DNA of 64,000 nt from Eopsaltria australis (lineage: Eukaryota; Chordata; Aves; Passeriformes; Petroicidae), in contig JAVTVJ010000518.1 of the NCBI GenBank assembly GCA_034509425.1, positions 124,001-188,000 on the forward strand. Reading direction: 5' to 3'. The notes under the pieces were generated by a model. The model was given only the letters and a program-made list of their open reading frames with translations, did no database searches and was not told where the DNA came from. The position numbers and the translations under genes are program-made. Below are positions 50,521 to 64,000 of the stretch, piece after piece (within the stretch, counting starts at the first letter, position 1; every line of letters starts with the position of its first letter).

Positions 50521-52204
50521 TCCAACATATTTGCATTGAGAATAATTCCTGTTCAACTACATGGTTTTGTGGATTTGTTTTTGTAAATACCTATTTATTT
50601 ATTTAGTTCCCTCCTCTACAATTAAGGCCATGTTTTGCATAATGCTTTTGTATCAACACTTGAACTAAAGTCTAAGCCCTTTACTGAGACCTCACTGAAT
50701 TAATCACTTAGGTATCTGTTGCTTGGAAAGTACAAACAAATACAAAGTGCCAAGCTACCGTAACAACATGTAATACTTAATTTTTAATATCTGTGTAAAA
50801 TGATCAAATATTTTTGCCATATTCTGCTCTTTGATACAAGAAAAAAAAATGCAACTTACTTATTGCATTTCCTAATTTTATAGTAAATATACATTTTCCT
50901 CATATTTACACAAATTTTTGAGCCATGATATTTGTGTGGGTTTTGTAGGAAAAAAATATATCAATGCTGCAACTTCGAAACATAGCAACTATAAGTAGAA
51001 ACTAATATTATACCAAGTGTGCTTAATAAACAGAAAACTTTGTTTACCGAATTAAAACACAACCTCTGAGAGGGACAAGATACAAAAAGCAAAATGCATT
51101 TTTTCTAGTTTTCCTTAATTCTTGACTTAATATTGTGAGTCTTCTACTTAAATCCAAGTATCTTTTCCATTCATGACAGAAAAAAGCAGATGGAACTATT
51201 TTGACCCATCTGCTTCTTTTGGGTATCTGACTACAGCAGCAAAGAAAGAGGAGACTGCAGCTTTGCCTCCAGGAGAAGCAGCAGTGTGCAAATAAATCTA
51301 AAGTAGTGACAGTAGTCAGCTAGACTGTAGCTGCTTCTTATGCAACTCTCCTGTTCTCTTCTTACTCTGCAGTCTCACAAGGTGAAGATTTGTTCAGAAT
51401 CAGGCTGATTCTTTGAAACAATCTTACCTTAAGATAAAGAGTTCAGTGTCCTTATCAGAGCCTTCCAGCACCTGAGTAAGGTATTTAAAGCCTAACAAAT
51501 GGCCAGGGAGAGGTTTTGGTCAATATAAAAATAAGCTGTAGGAGTAACTTATATGCTTCCAAATCATTCAAGTAAAAGTCAGAAAGACTACATGACTTGT
51601 TTGTTTGTTTTGGTGGGGAGAGTTTTATTATCAATGTCAGCATATCTTGCTCTTTTGTTTCTGCCTCATCCTTGCTAGCACACCACAGCTCCACATAGCT
51701 TTTCAGAGTATCAATGGTCTTAATTTGTAGAAAGGCTGATGTTCAGACATATTTTTAAAAATCAATTAACCATTATGGATGACAGAATCAAATGGAGCTA
51801 CATGAGTTAAGTGTACCTCCCGAAGAAAATACATCTAAGGGAGCCATACATGCAGAAAAATATGGAATATCCCATTCTTCTTTAGTTGCCTGCATGATAA
51901 GAGGTGGCAGACAACAGAATAAGGTTATGTCAACTGATATCATCAGATATCATGGAGAGATACCAGTCCCATAATCTGAAATGGCTGAAACTCTGCTTCA
52001 TCCTTTACCAATTTGCATTCAAATGTCAGAACAGAGGCAAACATACAAAGCATTTCACCATATGGCAGCAAATTTCCCAGTGTACTTGCAAATTATTTTT
52101 GAAAGCCTTAATCTGCTTCCGTTGAACTCTATTATTGTATATTTGGATTTTCCTTTTACATTTTCTGTTTTCTTTTCCCTTTGATTTTTTTTTTTGAGGG
52201 GTGA

Positions 52205-52278
52205 AGCGTGTTTTGTTTTGTTTTGTTTTGTTTGCTTGTTTGTTTGATGGGGGGGTCGTTGGGGTTTTTTTTGTTTTT
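52205..52278. repeat. TTTTG-rich low-complexity tract
   Basis: TTTTG pentamers grade into TTTG units, a short G run and a final T-rich part. Minus-strand Lys/Asn/Thr-rich frames here are artefacts. Confidence 0.8.
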
Positions 52279-54335
52279 TCCACTCTAGCATATTTTATAT
52301 TCCTTCTACATCTTTTGGGGAAGTCTAACGTGCTAAATAATAAGTGAGTCTGAACAAGGCAGACTTAATCACCTATGTTGCTTAAGTGTTTCCATTCTGA
52401 AGTTGTCCTAAAATCCTTGAGAAAAATCTGATATAAAGTGCACTAGCCCTAAGCACTGTACATGAGAACCAGTTGGTAGCACTTGATCTCAAACAAGAAG
52501 TCAGTGCTTGGCCATCTTATCTAGAAATAAAAACATAATCTTTTAGACCACATTTACTGAGCTGAATTACTTGGTTTCTGGGAATCTTCATTTAAAATCT
52601 TTCTTAAGATAATTATTTTTCCCCATTAAACTTTCCTATATCTCTTGAATATTTTGTATCACTGCCATCAGAGTTCTGTCTTTCTCATTATGTAAATCAA
52701 GTCTATCAGCCTTTCATCTTCTGTTTCTAACTTTACTTTTGTAATTTCCTATCAGGTTTTTTTAATCATCATCTTCCCCATGCCTATCTCCTTATTGACA
52801 ATCTCTCCTACACTATTATGTATTCTTTCTTCACAGAAAATTCCCCTTATTTTTAGACTTGTTCCTCCATATTGACAATATGGAATAAAAAGTCTCGATC
52901 GCTTCACTGATTAAATATGAAATAACAATCTGTCCTTGCACTGCAGTTCCACTGGCACATTAAAACCCAGTGATGAATAATGTCTCTTCTGGCCTATCTC
53001 CAATTCAGAAAGATTACTGGGTATGAACAGAAATGGCTGAATAGAGAGAAGATGGCAGAGACAGGTCTAAACGAAACGTTTAATAAACTGACACTAATAT
53101 TCTCCCTGACAGCCCTAGACAAGGGAATAAAGCTTTAAGTTTGAATGCCTACCAGAGTAAATGTAATTAATGCTCTACTCACTGACGCTTGTAAGGATTC
53201 ATTATGTGGCAACAGGAGAATTTACTTATTTATAAGAGTTACAAGATCAGAAAATGTCCTTCCTGAGTGCTTGGAATTTAACCCTGACTTGTTTAAAGGC
53301 CTTACAAGTGTTTGAACTTACTTAGAAATATAGCTGCTCTAATTTCCTGACTCAAGTTCACAATGAAATATAAGTATTTAGAAAAAGAAATTTTACTGGC
53401 TTGATGCAGTTGAATGTTGACACCAATTAAACTAATTCTTGAGGAATTTTGGATGGAGGATATGCAGAACTAATTATTTAAAGAAACCCAAACAAACCCA
53501 GAAAACGCCACAAGGAGATTATATGTATATAATGATTTTGTATTTGTACAAAAAAAACCCATATACACATGTATATATAACATACCATATAAGCAAGTAT
53601 AAAAGATGAAGGTATAGCATAATTTTTGTCTTAATGCAGACATTCAAAATTTACTGCCTTTATTTGTCCTGGGTTTAATGTCAATAGGCATGCCTGCTAG
53701 CATTTCATCATTTAAATTTAAATAGAGTTCTTGTGCAACCAGAGCATGAACAAACACTTAAATAGCTTTGAAAATAGGGTTTTCCCCCACAGCATTATTT
53801 TGCTGAGAACTTCAACAACATAATATCTGAGAGGCAAGTTCAAATTTTTCTACATTGTTATATGCTGACCTCTAAATTGACAGTATATTCATCCCATTAC
53901 CTGCCTGTATAGGATGGCACACCAAACAAACCCCCAAGATTTTTAAAACATGTAATGTAGAAGAAATTTGAGCTAAAAAGGCTTTAAGGTAGCATTTAGG
54001 AGTTTTTTAGTGTCCATGGACAATGCAGAGAAAAATGAGTTCACTTTTCTTAAACTTTCAGTTAGAGCAACTATATAGACTTGTCATGATCACTGAATAC
54101 AAAGGACAGAAATTGCAAAATGTTTTACTTGGCCATGCAAAAATTATTTTAACAGCAGTGAAAGTGAATTGGTTATTCTTGGGCTATTCTGGAGAGTGCA
54201 GAGACTCTTGACTTCTGGTCTTTTCTCTGGTGGGAGAAGATTCCTAAAAACTTCTAAGTAAGTGAACATAGAATGGACATGGCATACTTCTTTAATTTCC
54301 TCTTCTCTTCCATCATCACACATGTTCTTTACTGG

Positions 54336-54437
54336 ATAAACAATCTGTGTTGATAAAATACACTGCAGCAGACCCACTCATGCACATAAACAATCTGTGT
54401 TGATAAAATACACTGCAGCAGACCCACTCATGCACAT
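54336..54437. repeat. Perfect 50-bp tandem duplication
   Basis: The unit starts ATAAACAATCTGTGTTG at 54336 and recurs without any mismatch at 54386, with two bases of a third unit. It contains no microsatellite-like sequence. Identity over 50 bases in non-coding DNA indicates a recent event or an assembly artefact. Confidence 0.95.
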
Positions 54438-57400
54438 TTAAACTTGATGTGTGCACATGGATGAGTGTTTGGGTAGATCCACAGGCTCTAAATCAACTCC
54501 ACCAAATAGCATCTGTGTGATGCATTCCTTTAATTATTTCTTTTTTGATTAGGCAGCTGTTCAATATTCCATCTAAGGAACATTGACCTCAACATCATCT
54601 ATCCTAAGACAGTTTCATTCCCAAAACAGCTTGTTAGATTATTTTGCCACTAAATTAAATTCTGCAGATTACCATAAGCAAAGAACTACAAAATGGAATT
54701 TAAATATGCAGCACAACTCTGTTTTAAATCTATAGTCCCAAATACTTGAAATTATCGTTAAGAACAGGGATCAATTCAGAAACTGTATAAGAACAAGAGT
54801 AAGGATAACAGAGGATACCTTCTAAATTTTGGAGGTGGGATGCACTCCAGCTAATTTACATGCTGAATTTCTATCTGTGTACATATTTTTGTGGAGGAAA
54901 AAAGCTATAACAAAAAAGTGCTTACTATAAGCTGTACTTGTGATAAAAGAGGAACAAAAAGAGATGCATGCTTAATCTTAGCTCTTAGCTCAAGTTTGAC
55001 TGTTTTGAACAGCTCCAACCAGCCTTCTCCAAACAATATTCAGGCAAGGTCTTAGGATTATTCCATTTTCAGAATGTTATAGCATAAAGCCAACATACGA
55101 GTAAATTGCCCTAAAATTCTAAATTGTTTCAGATGATCAAGCTGGAAAAAAACCCCACCCAGTCACTAGAAAAAGTCATAACTGGGGGCAAAGGATCACC
55201 ACCTGACCAAAGAGGATGTCAGACGACACAGTAATGATAAAGACAACTTCCTCCAGGGGAAAATTGGCAAAAAACAATTGTTTATCTTGGTTTATTGGAA
55301 AGTAATTAATGGTTCTGTTTTACTTATTACTGTATAGTTTGGGATTCTTGTTCAGTGTATGAGGGACAGCAGACATCTTTCATGGGCTACCCTTGGTTTA
55401 GACTGAGACCATTTCCCTCTGTCAACCTGTCTTTATTGGCTATATGCAAAATAAAGTACTTCCTGCAGGTATCTGACCTCTTAGACATAAGAAGGATGCC
55501 TAAAGTTAGGGACACTGGCTCACATAGGTTGTTTTTGCTTCAATGTACCTTTACAACTATTAGGAAAATCACCTGAAATTATGAATATTACTTCATCTTG
55601 CAGTTCTTACTGTTGAAGCCAGTTTACATTTCTCCACAGAAAATTTTCCTTATGCTTTGTAGCTTTCTGTCAATAAGAGTAAATGATAAAATTGGATGTT
55701 ATTCCCAGTACAACTAATAAGATTGTTCTCAGCATCTCTTCCACATTAGTCACCTAAGCCTGTTAGTGAATAACATCTGGAAGTGGAGCACTCTAAAAAC
55801 ATGAAGTGATCTTAAATAGATAACACTGAACCATCCATTTTTGAAATTCTTTTGCTTATTGATAAAAAGCATTAAGAAAAACGGGTGTCCTAGAATTGAA
55901 ATTACAATTTTTTGGTACTCTGTCCCTTTTCTCTTGAAAACTTTTCATGAAACTTCCCTACTTCTCTTTATTTTAATATATTTTATGGAATACTTTTTCT
56001 GATATGTGACACCATGTTGCAGATTTTTACAGCATAGTGCCAAGCAAGGTGACTAGTCAGGAATGCCTTGATCAGCCACTGGGACTGTGGTTAATGCATC
56101 ATTCCCCTCTGTTCAGGGCTGTTTATACCCACCAAGCTCTAGGACCAGCGGATAGGTACAGCCAAGTCAAGCACACTGTCTACAGTCACTACAGCCACAG
56201 CGGTGTACAGGGGTGGCATGTCCTTTAGAGTCACTGCCGCTTCTCCAAGTCCTTTCCAGAGTCTGGCTATTCCTATGTCATCAGCAAATATCTGTTATGT
56301 GTTCATTAGAAAAAATAAAAATACCTAGGCAAAAAATACTCAGACAAAATTATATTATGGTCTAATGTAACCACTTCACAGCTTAGATTTCAGGCTGCAT
56401 GATTTATTGATTTCTTTATGTTTTCTACAAGATTTTAAGTCTCTTTTATTTGTTTGGAAACACATGCAATATCCAATATATTAATTTATTTTATATTTCT
56501 AGACATATATATATTCATAATTTTCTTTTAAAAGAGACGTGAGCTTGTATGGGACATCAAATTAGAGTTTCTGGCCACATTTCTATTCTATGGAAACTGA
56601 TTAGTATGTCTAAGAAGAAGGAAGGGAGAAAATACACTTTGTACGCCTTGAATACAGATGATGAACTTGCATTGTCATTGAAAGCTAAATGATTACACAG
56701 AAGATAAAAATAATAAAAAAAACCCCTGAAATTAAAAGTTGGAAGCTTTTGGGGGGCATAAATCCCCTTTCAAGGCTGCTAAAATACAAATTGCTGGTCT
56801 GAACTGATGCCAAGTGTCACCCTAGTTTGCAATTCAGGATGCTTACATCTTACACACTACTGTAAGAAAGCACTTGAAATAAGGTGACTGTAAGACATAG
56901 GTGCACAGTGGGAAGCAGATGTGGCTAATGTGCAATGGTTTCCCAAACACAATGGTAGTGTTAAGTACAACTCAAAGGTGATGATCATATTTGTCTAATA
57001 TTCTTGGCCATTGGATTGAAAGATAAAACAAGTTCCAAAATAACTTGTGCTTTTAAAGCAACTTTGAGCAAGGGGCACAAGTTTAGACAGACAGAGCAAT
57101 GTTCACCATTTTGCTGATTAATTCTGCACTTTTCAGATCCATTCCTGCAGTAATATCTGTGACAGTAAAACAGAGGTTGTTGCTGTCGTTTAAGTCAACT
57201 AAATAGTATGGCTTTTTGTCTGTGATTTTGGATCAGGTATAGATCACAGGGTCTCCATATCCCATCCCCAATGGATTTTGCATATTTGCAAAATGAGGAA
57301 GTCTGAACAAAATGCAGTTTGCTCTTATTTTGCAGGACAGTACTAACCCACTGACTGCTGAAACTTTTGCAATAAAGTCACACATGCGAACAGTTGCAGG

Positions 57401-59384
57401 ATGGAACTGAGCATAACCACAAGGCTCAAACAAATGGTATAAATGGTTACAAATTTGCTCTACACCCTGTTTAGGTGTTTCATAAGCTTCATACAGTGCT
57501 ACATGCCCTCAACTAAGAGATCTCTACTCTTCTACATACCACTTCTCTGCAGGCCATTTCCAGTGCTGAATATGCTCTATAGAAGCCATGGGACAGTCTC
57601 CTTCACCACCTCTGCTATTTTTAAGGATGGGCTCTAAAGCTGAGCTTTCATATTAGTCATTAAGGTTTGGAAGTGCAGCACGCAGACAGCCCCCTGGGAA
57701 ACATCCTCATTGGGTTCAACAACCTCATGCTCTGCAGAGGGTTGCAGTAACAGGGAAGTCTCTTTCAAGATATAATTCCCTACCTCATGGGAGAAACAGG
57801 CACTGGTTCACCAGGTTCAGAAAAGTACTTTGTATTTAAGGGTCCTTGCATTCCCCGTAAACCTTTACCAATGAGATGCTTTCAGCAATGTAAAATTAGT
57901 CCAGCTTTCCTAATTACCAGTTTTTGTTGTAACAATTGCTTTTTCTGGCTAGGGCCTCTCTGACCATGTTTTGGGTCTTCTTTGCACAGGGCAGGATTTT
58001 CACTGGGCTCCTTGGTGGACATATCAGGATGTGTCCTTGGGTATCTTGTTCATGCACCCACTTTCCCTAATTCTGCTTCTCTGTTCTCATGAAGTAATCC
58101 ATCAATATGTTAGTATGTGCTCTATAGCCTTGTAGAGAGGGAGATACCAAACCAAACTTTAACTTTTATTTATTTATTTTCTATCATAATTTAAAATTTA
58201 ATTATGTATTCCATTAGGTCTTATTTTTAAAATGTTTTATTTGTTCTATTCCTATGCATTTACAGATATGGATACTTCTCTGGAAAGTTGGAGGTAAGAT
58301 ACCTGTCATTTGTGTTGGTAGAATGTGTCCCAGCAGTTGGATATCTTGAATATATGAATCAAGAGAGTGACTATGCTTTTATCCAGCACAGATTTAGAAT
58401 AATTAATTGTGAGACTGAGGCTGATGAAAACTGAGATCAAGTCCAAGCATCTGTTTTGCAAATTTAAATGATGGAGTAAAATGAAGTCTTTTTCTCATTT
58501 TCTTAATTTTTAGAAATTTCTAAATATGTGTCTGATGGATGGTGGTAGGTTCTGGAGAACTTCATATTCTATTTTCAGTCAACTGTCTATGACAAGATTG
58601 TCCATGTCCTCCAAGTTTTCAACAGCTTATGTCATTCTGTAGTTAGAATGACATGCAAACTCATAGTCTAAAGTATTCAATCTTCTCATTAAAGACTTCA
58701 CCAGTACAAAAGGTTTGTCTGTCTAAACTGATGTAGACAGTTACACACACATGTCTAAATGATGCTTATAACACTCAAAATGGGAGTGCAGCTGCACAGG
58801 GAAAGACCTCTCATATCCATCCAACCGGAAGTTTAAATTGGACAAGCATGCGTCTTCTTCTGTCCTTGTAGATCGTGTAAAATATGGGTTAGCTCTGTTC
58901 TTTCCTGACTTTGATATGAAAACTAATAAGAAATTAATGCTATCCTGCAATTCTAACATAATTTCTTCTTAGAAATTGGCTGTATTCCTTGCACTTTTTT
59001 ATAGCAGTGCTTCTCATCAGTGCATATGAATGCTTTTGACATTTTGACCAGTTTCCTCTGAAAGGAAAAATGTATAATTTAGTGACATATGGTTGATAAC
59101 TGCACAAACAAAACAGCAGAAGACACCCAGGCTAAGCTTACATGCAATCTAAAAAAATTATTTTCTAAAAGGTATATACCATCAAGATGTTGAAACTAGT
59201 AGATAAAAAGGTATGAAATTCTACCTGAATAGGGCCTACAATAATTATGCTATGGTGAAGTATCCCTCAACAGTCACTACAATTGCTCTGTAGTGAGCAG
59301 AGTCTAATAATATGGTTTGAAAAGTTCAGTTCATAGTGCAAGTCATCACCACCTAAAGCAGATGACATTTGTTCAGACTTAGTG

Positions 59385-60296
59385 ACTTCAGCAAAGCCTT
59401 TGACACACTCCTGTAACATACTCCTATAAAACCTCTCAGGCCACGGCATGGAGAGGTGCACACTTCACTGGGCTAAGAACTGGTTGGGTGGCCAGGTCCA
59501 GAGAGTGGTGGTGAATGGTGCTGCATCCAGTTGGACGCCAGTCACAAGTGGTGTCCCCCAGGCATCAGAGTGCGGCCTAGTTCTGTTTAATATCTTCCTT
59601 GATTATATGGATGAGTCTGCCATTAGCAAATTCATAGACTATAAGTGGGGTCAAAGTATTGGTCTTCTGGAGGGTAGGAAGGCTCTGCAGAGGAGTGTGG
59701 ACAGGCTGCATTGATGGGCTGAGAACAAGAGTATCGGGTTCATCAATGCTGGATGCCAGGTCTTGCACTTTAGTCACAAGAGCCCCAGAAAGTGCCACAG
59801 GCTGAAGGATGACTGGTTGGAAATTGTCCCAACAGAAAAGGACCTGGAGGTGCTGATGGACATGAACATGATCACGAAGCCATTGAATATGATCAAAAAG
59901 CGTGCCCAGGTGGCCAAGAACGCCAATGGCTTCCTGGCCTGTATTAGCAATTGTGTGGCCAGCAGGACCAGGGAAGGGGTCATCCCCCTGTGCTTGGCAC
60001 TGGTGAGGCCATACCTTGAATGTTGTGTCCAGTTCTGAGTCCCTCAATTCAGGAAGGACACCGAGGTGCTAGGGCAGGTCCAGAGAAGGGCAACAAAGCT
60101 GGTGAAGGATCTGGAGGGCATCACTTATGAGGAGAGGCTGAGGGAGCTGGGGGTGTTTATCCTGGAGAAGAAAAGGCTAGGGGGTGACTTTATCGCTCTC
60201 CACAACTACCTGAAAGGTATTGCCATGGTCTAGTTGACACGGTGGTTCAATGATCTCAAAGATCTTTTCCAACCTAATTGATTCTGTGATTCTGTA
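59385..60296 (+). mobile_element. CR1 LINE with recognisable reverse-transcriptase region
   Basis: Plus-strand CR1 entering ORF2 at about 59385 (DFSKAFDT-type words) and ending ATTCTGTGATTCTGTA. From 59448 to 60038 one frame stays largely readable: [31 protein letters not shown], then a catalytic-box remnant FIDY in place of the usual FADD, and later RPYLECCVQF. Two stops break it: TGA at 59712-59714, where an Arg codon (CGA) is expected, and TGA at 60036-60038, where Trp is expected. After [17 protein letters not shown] sequence (about 60215) roughly 200 bases of ORF2 end are missing before the CATGGTCTAGTTGACACGG tail. The copy is inactive. Confidence 0.95.
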
Positions 60297-63200
60297 ACTC
60301 ATAGGTAGACCTACTTTATCTGGCATGGCTAATTTGGGCAACCAGTTCAAATCCAGAAATTTTTCCCACCCTCACTCAAGAGTTTTGTGAGTATATAGCA
60401 TCAAAATCAGAATCTTCTCAATTTAATAAAATAAATGTCATATCTGGATGATAATTGGTGATCTATATGTAGTTATTTGATATCTGATGGTGAATTCTTT
60501 CAGTAGTAAAGTGAAAGTTATGAAAGATGGATATTATAAAAAGAAGCAACTAACTTAAGTTAAAAACTGTCACACAGTTTAGTACTATTGCAAGAGGTTG
60601 GAATCAATCTTACAAACATTTTCTTCTAGCAAACACTGCTTTTGGACAGTTGAATCTCCCTCCCATTTTAAGACTTCTGGCATCTTTTTATGGTTGTTTA
60701 AACTATCTTTCATTAAACAGATATGTGTGCTTTTATTCTTAATAACAGATACAGCTCCTAAAGTCACCAACATGCATTTCTTTTTTATTTATTGTACTAT
60801 TTGTCTTTGTGTTCCTATTTGTTGGCAGAGCTCTTAAGGTCCTGCAGCAGAGAGACTGACTGATTTCGTCAGACATAGTCCATGGTGATGGATGTGGTAA
60901 AGTTGACTCTTTATTGCATTTTAACCACATTTTAAAGTCTACTTGATGTGTTTCACAAAGTCAGGGAAATCAAGATGATAATAGTAAATACAGGATTGAC
61001 AAAACTTGTCACTGTAAGATTGAGCTCAATACACTTTCAAGTAACATCTTAAATTTTTTTCCCCTCCAGCACTTGCAGTAGAGTGCTTTTTCTTGATATA
61101 GGCATTCAACGCCAAAGTGCCTAATAAAATGATTTAAGAAGCTCTAAACTCAGCATAGACAGGATTTGCCTAATGAGAAAAAGTGCATTTTGGCCTGTTT
61201 TCTTTGACTCCTGGCTGTGCGTGAGATGACAAGATATGTCAGCTAAGATAATCACCAAATAAAAATAAGTAACACTCTTCATCTCCTTCAGTGACAGCTG
61301 TCAAGAGTCTCTTCAAGTACCAGAAAACCACTGAAATGTAAAGAAAATGTGTTCAAGGTCTGTTTAAAAGATCTTATATTTCAGATTACTCTCTGTATTT
61401 TAATTACAAGGCAGACAAAAGACCTGTCATTTTTATCACAAATACATTTTAAAAAATCAATAATGAAAATCAAAGCCTCAACAAAAAACCAAATAAAATA
61501 AATAAAGCTAAACAAAACCCAGAAAAATCTGTAGCTACTGTGCCCACAAAAACTAGTTGATTCTCCCAGAATCATGCTGTCTATACAATTTATAATTCTG
61601 GCATGAAATTCACCTGTCATCACCTGCTAGGTCTCCAGTAAGTCTGTAGACAAGAGGCAGTAAACCATTTTGCAACCAAAGTAATGAGACAAAAATATAC
61701 AAGCTGCATTTATCTCAAAAGAGTATTCTTATTAATAGGGGGTGTTATATAGTGAAATACAATATTATTTGAAAACTCGATTTCCTGTCTCCATGAAAAG
61801 TGTAAACATTTTATTTAGTTGTGTATAATTTAGTGTATGTTCACTATGTTTCATACTATTAAGTAGGGGAAGTGAGTTACTGGAAAGCAAGAAGGATGGA
61901 TGTTTATAAACTTATAGGCCTTGCATAAAAGGATAAAATTACTGTAGAGTTAGGAATATTGATTCTTCATTAAGTACATATACAGCCTAAAGTTATTTCC
62001 AGATTATATAGGAAAGGAGAATAAGCAATAAAGCTAACAGAAGAGGAGCAGTTTGTTCAATTCATCCACTGCAAAAAATACAAGTACAAAGGTCCTGACC
62101 TTCAAGACCAGGCTAGCGTTCTAACATCGTTAGTGGTGTTACCATTTTCCAAAAGCCTTAGCTACTGAATGTGAAAAAAACTTCAAAGCTAGGTTGTACA
62201 AACATTGTGAAAATACTTGAGAAAATTAAAGTAATAAAGAGGGCACATGTGAAGGATAAAAAGAGTATTTCATCACAAACACATATGCTAATGCCAATTA
62301 TTGTCAAAGCTGATATCTGGAGCAAAATTAAGCTATGTGGAGTCTTCAGAGCACGTCTTTTGGGCTTTGCTAACTGAAGGTTTAGGTATTTTGGTATATT
62401 TTTTAAATTTATTGAACCAACACTTTCTTTAATAATTACATGTATGTTTACAGACAGCAACATAAAAGTTATAATTGCCAACACCAAATTTAGCATACTA
62501 TTCACCTCATCAGAATATATTCTACAGAGCTTTATGATGTTGTATCACATTCTTGTAGTGCCAAATAGACTCAAATGAGTTAAATTTGTAAATAATTAAG
62601 TGTTGAATTACAACTAACTTGGAATAACAATCTGTCCCAACTGAATTCTGTACTTGTCAATATAGTCAGCTTTAGAAAGAATGCAATTATGTGAATATAA
62701 AGTTTCAGGTCTTCAGCTCCAGAACTCTGATAGTTTCCTGTTAGACCTGTTTTATCTGCCAGACCTATGAAGATGTCTAGAATGAGACTTAAAGAGCTCT
62801 AGGTGCAAATATTTCAGGAATTGAATAGTATTTTATGTGTGTACTTCAAAGCGACCTAAATAATAGCGTTGATGGTCTGGACTGTATTTACTTCAACAAC
62901 TAGAAGTTCATCAACTATATAGGGAGCCTAGATACCTAACTAACCTAGAGACACATAAATGTAATTCTTTTACTCTCAAACTTATTCCACCCTTAGATTT
63001 ATACATCCCCACCTTTCTGTTACTTTCACATTTTATGTATTCATTTCCTAGTAATCACTATCTTCCCCCTTCAGGGTAAAGAAGGATGTAATTTACCAAT
63101 TAGATGTAGACATCTACATGGCAGATATCTTTACTTGAGTTAATCACCACAGACTCCCTTTGCAATGCCTGAGAAAAGCTATTGTAAGACTTAGTTAATC

Positions 63201-64000
63201 TCATCCTCATATAGACACCTCAAGATAATTCAGTTACTTCTGTATAGGTGTCTAATGACATTAAATGTTCTCTGTGATATCCCACCTGAGATTTAGTTGC
63301 CAATTAAATAAGTCATTTGTCTTGGTTTCTTTACCTGTAAACTCTAAGTGGATGTCAAAAGTCTCCTATGGGACCTCAAATGGTTGCTGACATCAATTCT
63401 GAAATAGCAGAATTAACTTGCTAAAAGAAATCATGCTTGACATAGAATTGTCTGCCACTTTCCATGGACAGTGATGGGCACATAGGATTTTTCACTTGTC
63501 AGTGTCTACAAGGTAGGCATTTGATTTTGACATTTAAATTTAAAGTTCATAATATCTTTTTCAAGTCCTGGTAACCTCTATAGCCAAAAATCTTTCTTCA
63601 TTTCAAGTAATAGATAATCCAATCTCAAAGTGAGACTGACAGGACTTTTATTTTGATCTCTAATTTACTGCTCTACCTTTAGTACTAGCTATGGGACTTT
63701 CACTTGTTTAGGTTTTTATCGCAGTGGGTGTGGCTATATCAGAAGCAGATGTGCCATTTGATGTGAATATGTTACTCCTAAGACAAAACAGTTCATCACA
63801 CTCAGTTTAGATTCTTAGCACTCACTGTCCACATAAATCTTATGTCCTGAGAATTACAGATAGCACTACATTCCCAGATGTAAACAAAATTTGGAGGGAG
63901 AATAGAAATAGAATTTCTTAAATGCAGATCTTATTTATCAAAGTTCCTGAAAAACAGGAAAAGAAGGATCTTTCTGCTTTATTTTGTTGTTGAAGTACTA
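60297..64000. other. Unique AT-rich intergenic DNA
   Basis: No gene, RNA or transposon recognised. The minus-strand frame 62158-62505 (115 aa) is very hydrophobic with several membrane-like stretches but resembles no family I can name; the AT-rich composition alone can produce this. Confidence 0.5.

Larger units (their letters stand above)
50521..59384. other. Unique AT-rich intergenic DNA
   Basis: No gene or transposon recognised in nearly 9 kb. It contains a T/G-rich low-complexity tract at 52205-52278 and the perfect 50-bp duplication at 54336-54437. Frames here are short and unrelated to known families. Confidence 0.5.

Noticed and set aside
62158..62505. 115-aa hydrophobic minus-strand frame as a receptor fragment
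   Set aside because: Several membrane-like stretches, but no family motif I can name. A/T-rich DNA readily encodes Ile/Leu/Phe-rich chance frames.
1..64000. CRISPR arrays, prokaryotic operons or phage systems
   Set aside because: The repeat content, base composition and absence of dense coding sequence are those of a vertebrate genome.

Overview
The window looks like a gene-poor, AT-rich stretch of a bird genome, most likely a songbird. The evidence is the repeat content: seven CR1 LINE fragments in both orientations, several avian-type endogenous retrovirus (ERV) LTRs, and one SINE with a tRNA-Ile-like head and a CR1-like tail, the architecture I recall for the passerine element TguSINE1. 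I found no convincing host protein-coding exon on either strand. The longer open frames outside the retroelements are isolated, show no family resemblance, and are of a length expected by chance in 64 kb.

Layout. 1-5 kb: unique AT-rich DNA. 5.0-8.25 kb: a compact, young ERV with two 572/573-bp LTRs, a perfect 6-bp target-site duplication, a Lys-type primer-binding site, a polypurine tract and one intact 463-codon gag-derived frame; pro, pol and nearly all env are absent. 8.25-14.2 kb: unique DNA with an LTR fragment near 10.2 kb and simple repeats. 14.2-20 kb: four CR1 fragments. 20-26.5 kb: unique DNA with a 28-bp perfect palindrome. 26.5-27.1 kb: a solo LTR on the minus strand with four CCAAT boxes. 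29.4-31.5 kb: the SINE and a long minus-strand CR1. 31.5-49.3 kb: mostly unique DNA with an old CR1 and some segments that resemble conserved non-coding elements. 49.36-50.5 kb: an LTR joined through its primer-binding site to a complete antisense tRNA-Lys-like sequence, then a second, inverted LTR fragment. 50.5-64 kb: mostly unique DNA with a perfect 50-bp tandem duplication and a CR1 carrying recognisable reverse-transcriptase sequence.

How the parts relate. There is no operon or pathway here. The ERV keeps every cis signal needed for transcription, priming, packaging-leader function and integration but no enzymes, so it must have been copied in trans by a related autonomous virus (inference). 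The SINE probably borrowed CR1 machinery through its tail. The most unusual observations are the ERV's chimeric MA/proline-rich/CA-like frame and the LTR-to-full-tRNA junction at 49.9 kb, which looks like a fossil of reverse transcription reading through the whole tRNA primer.
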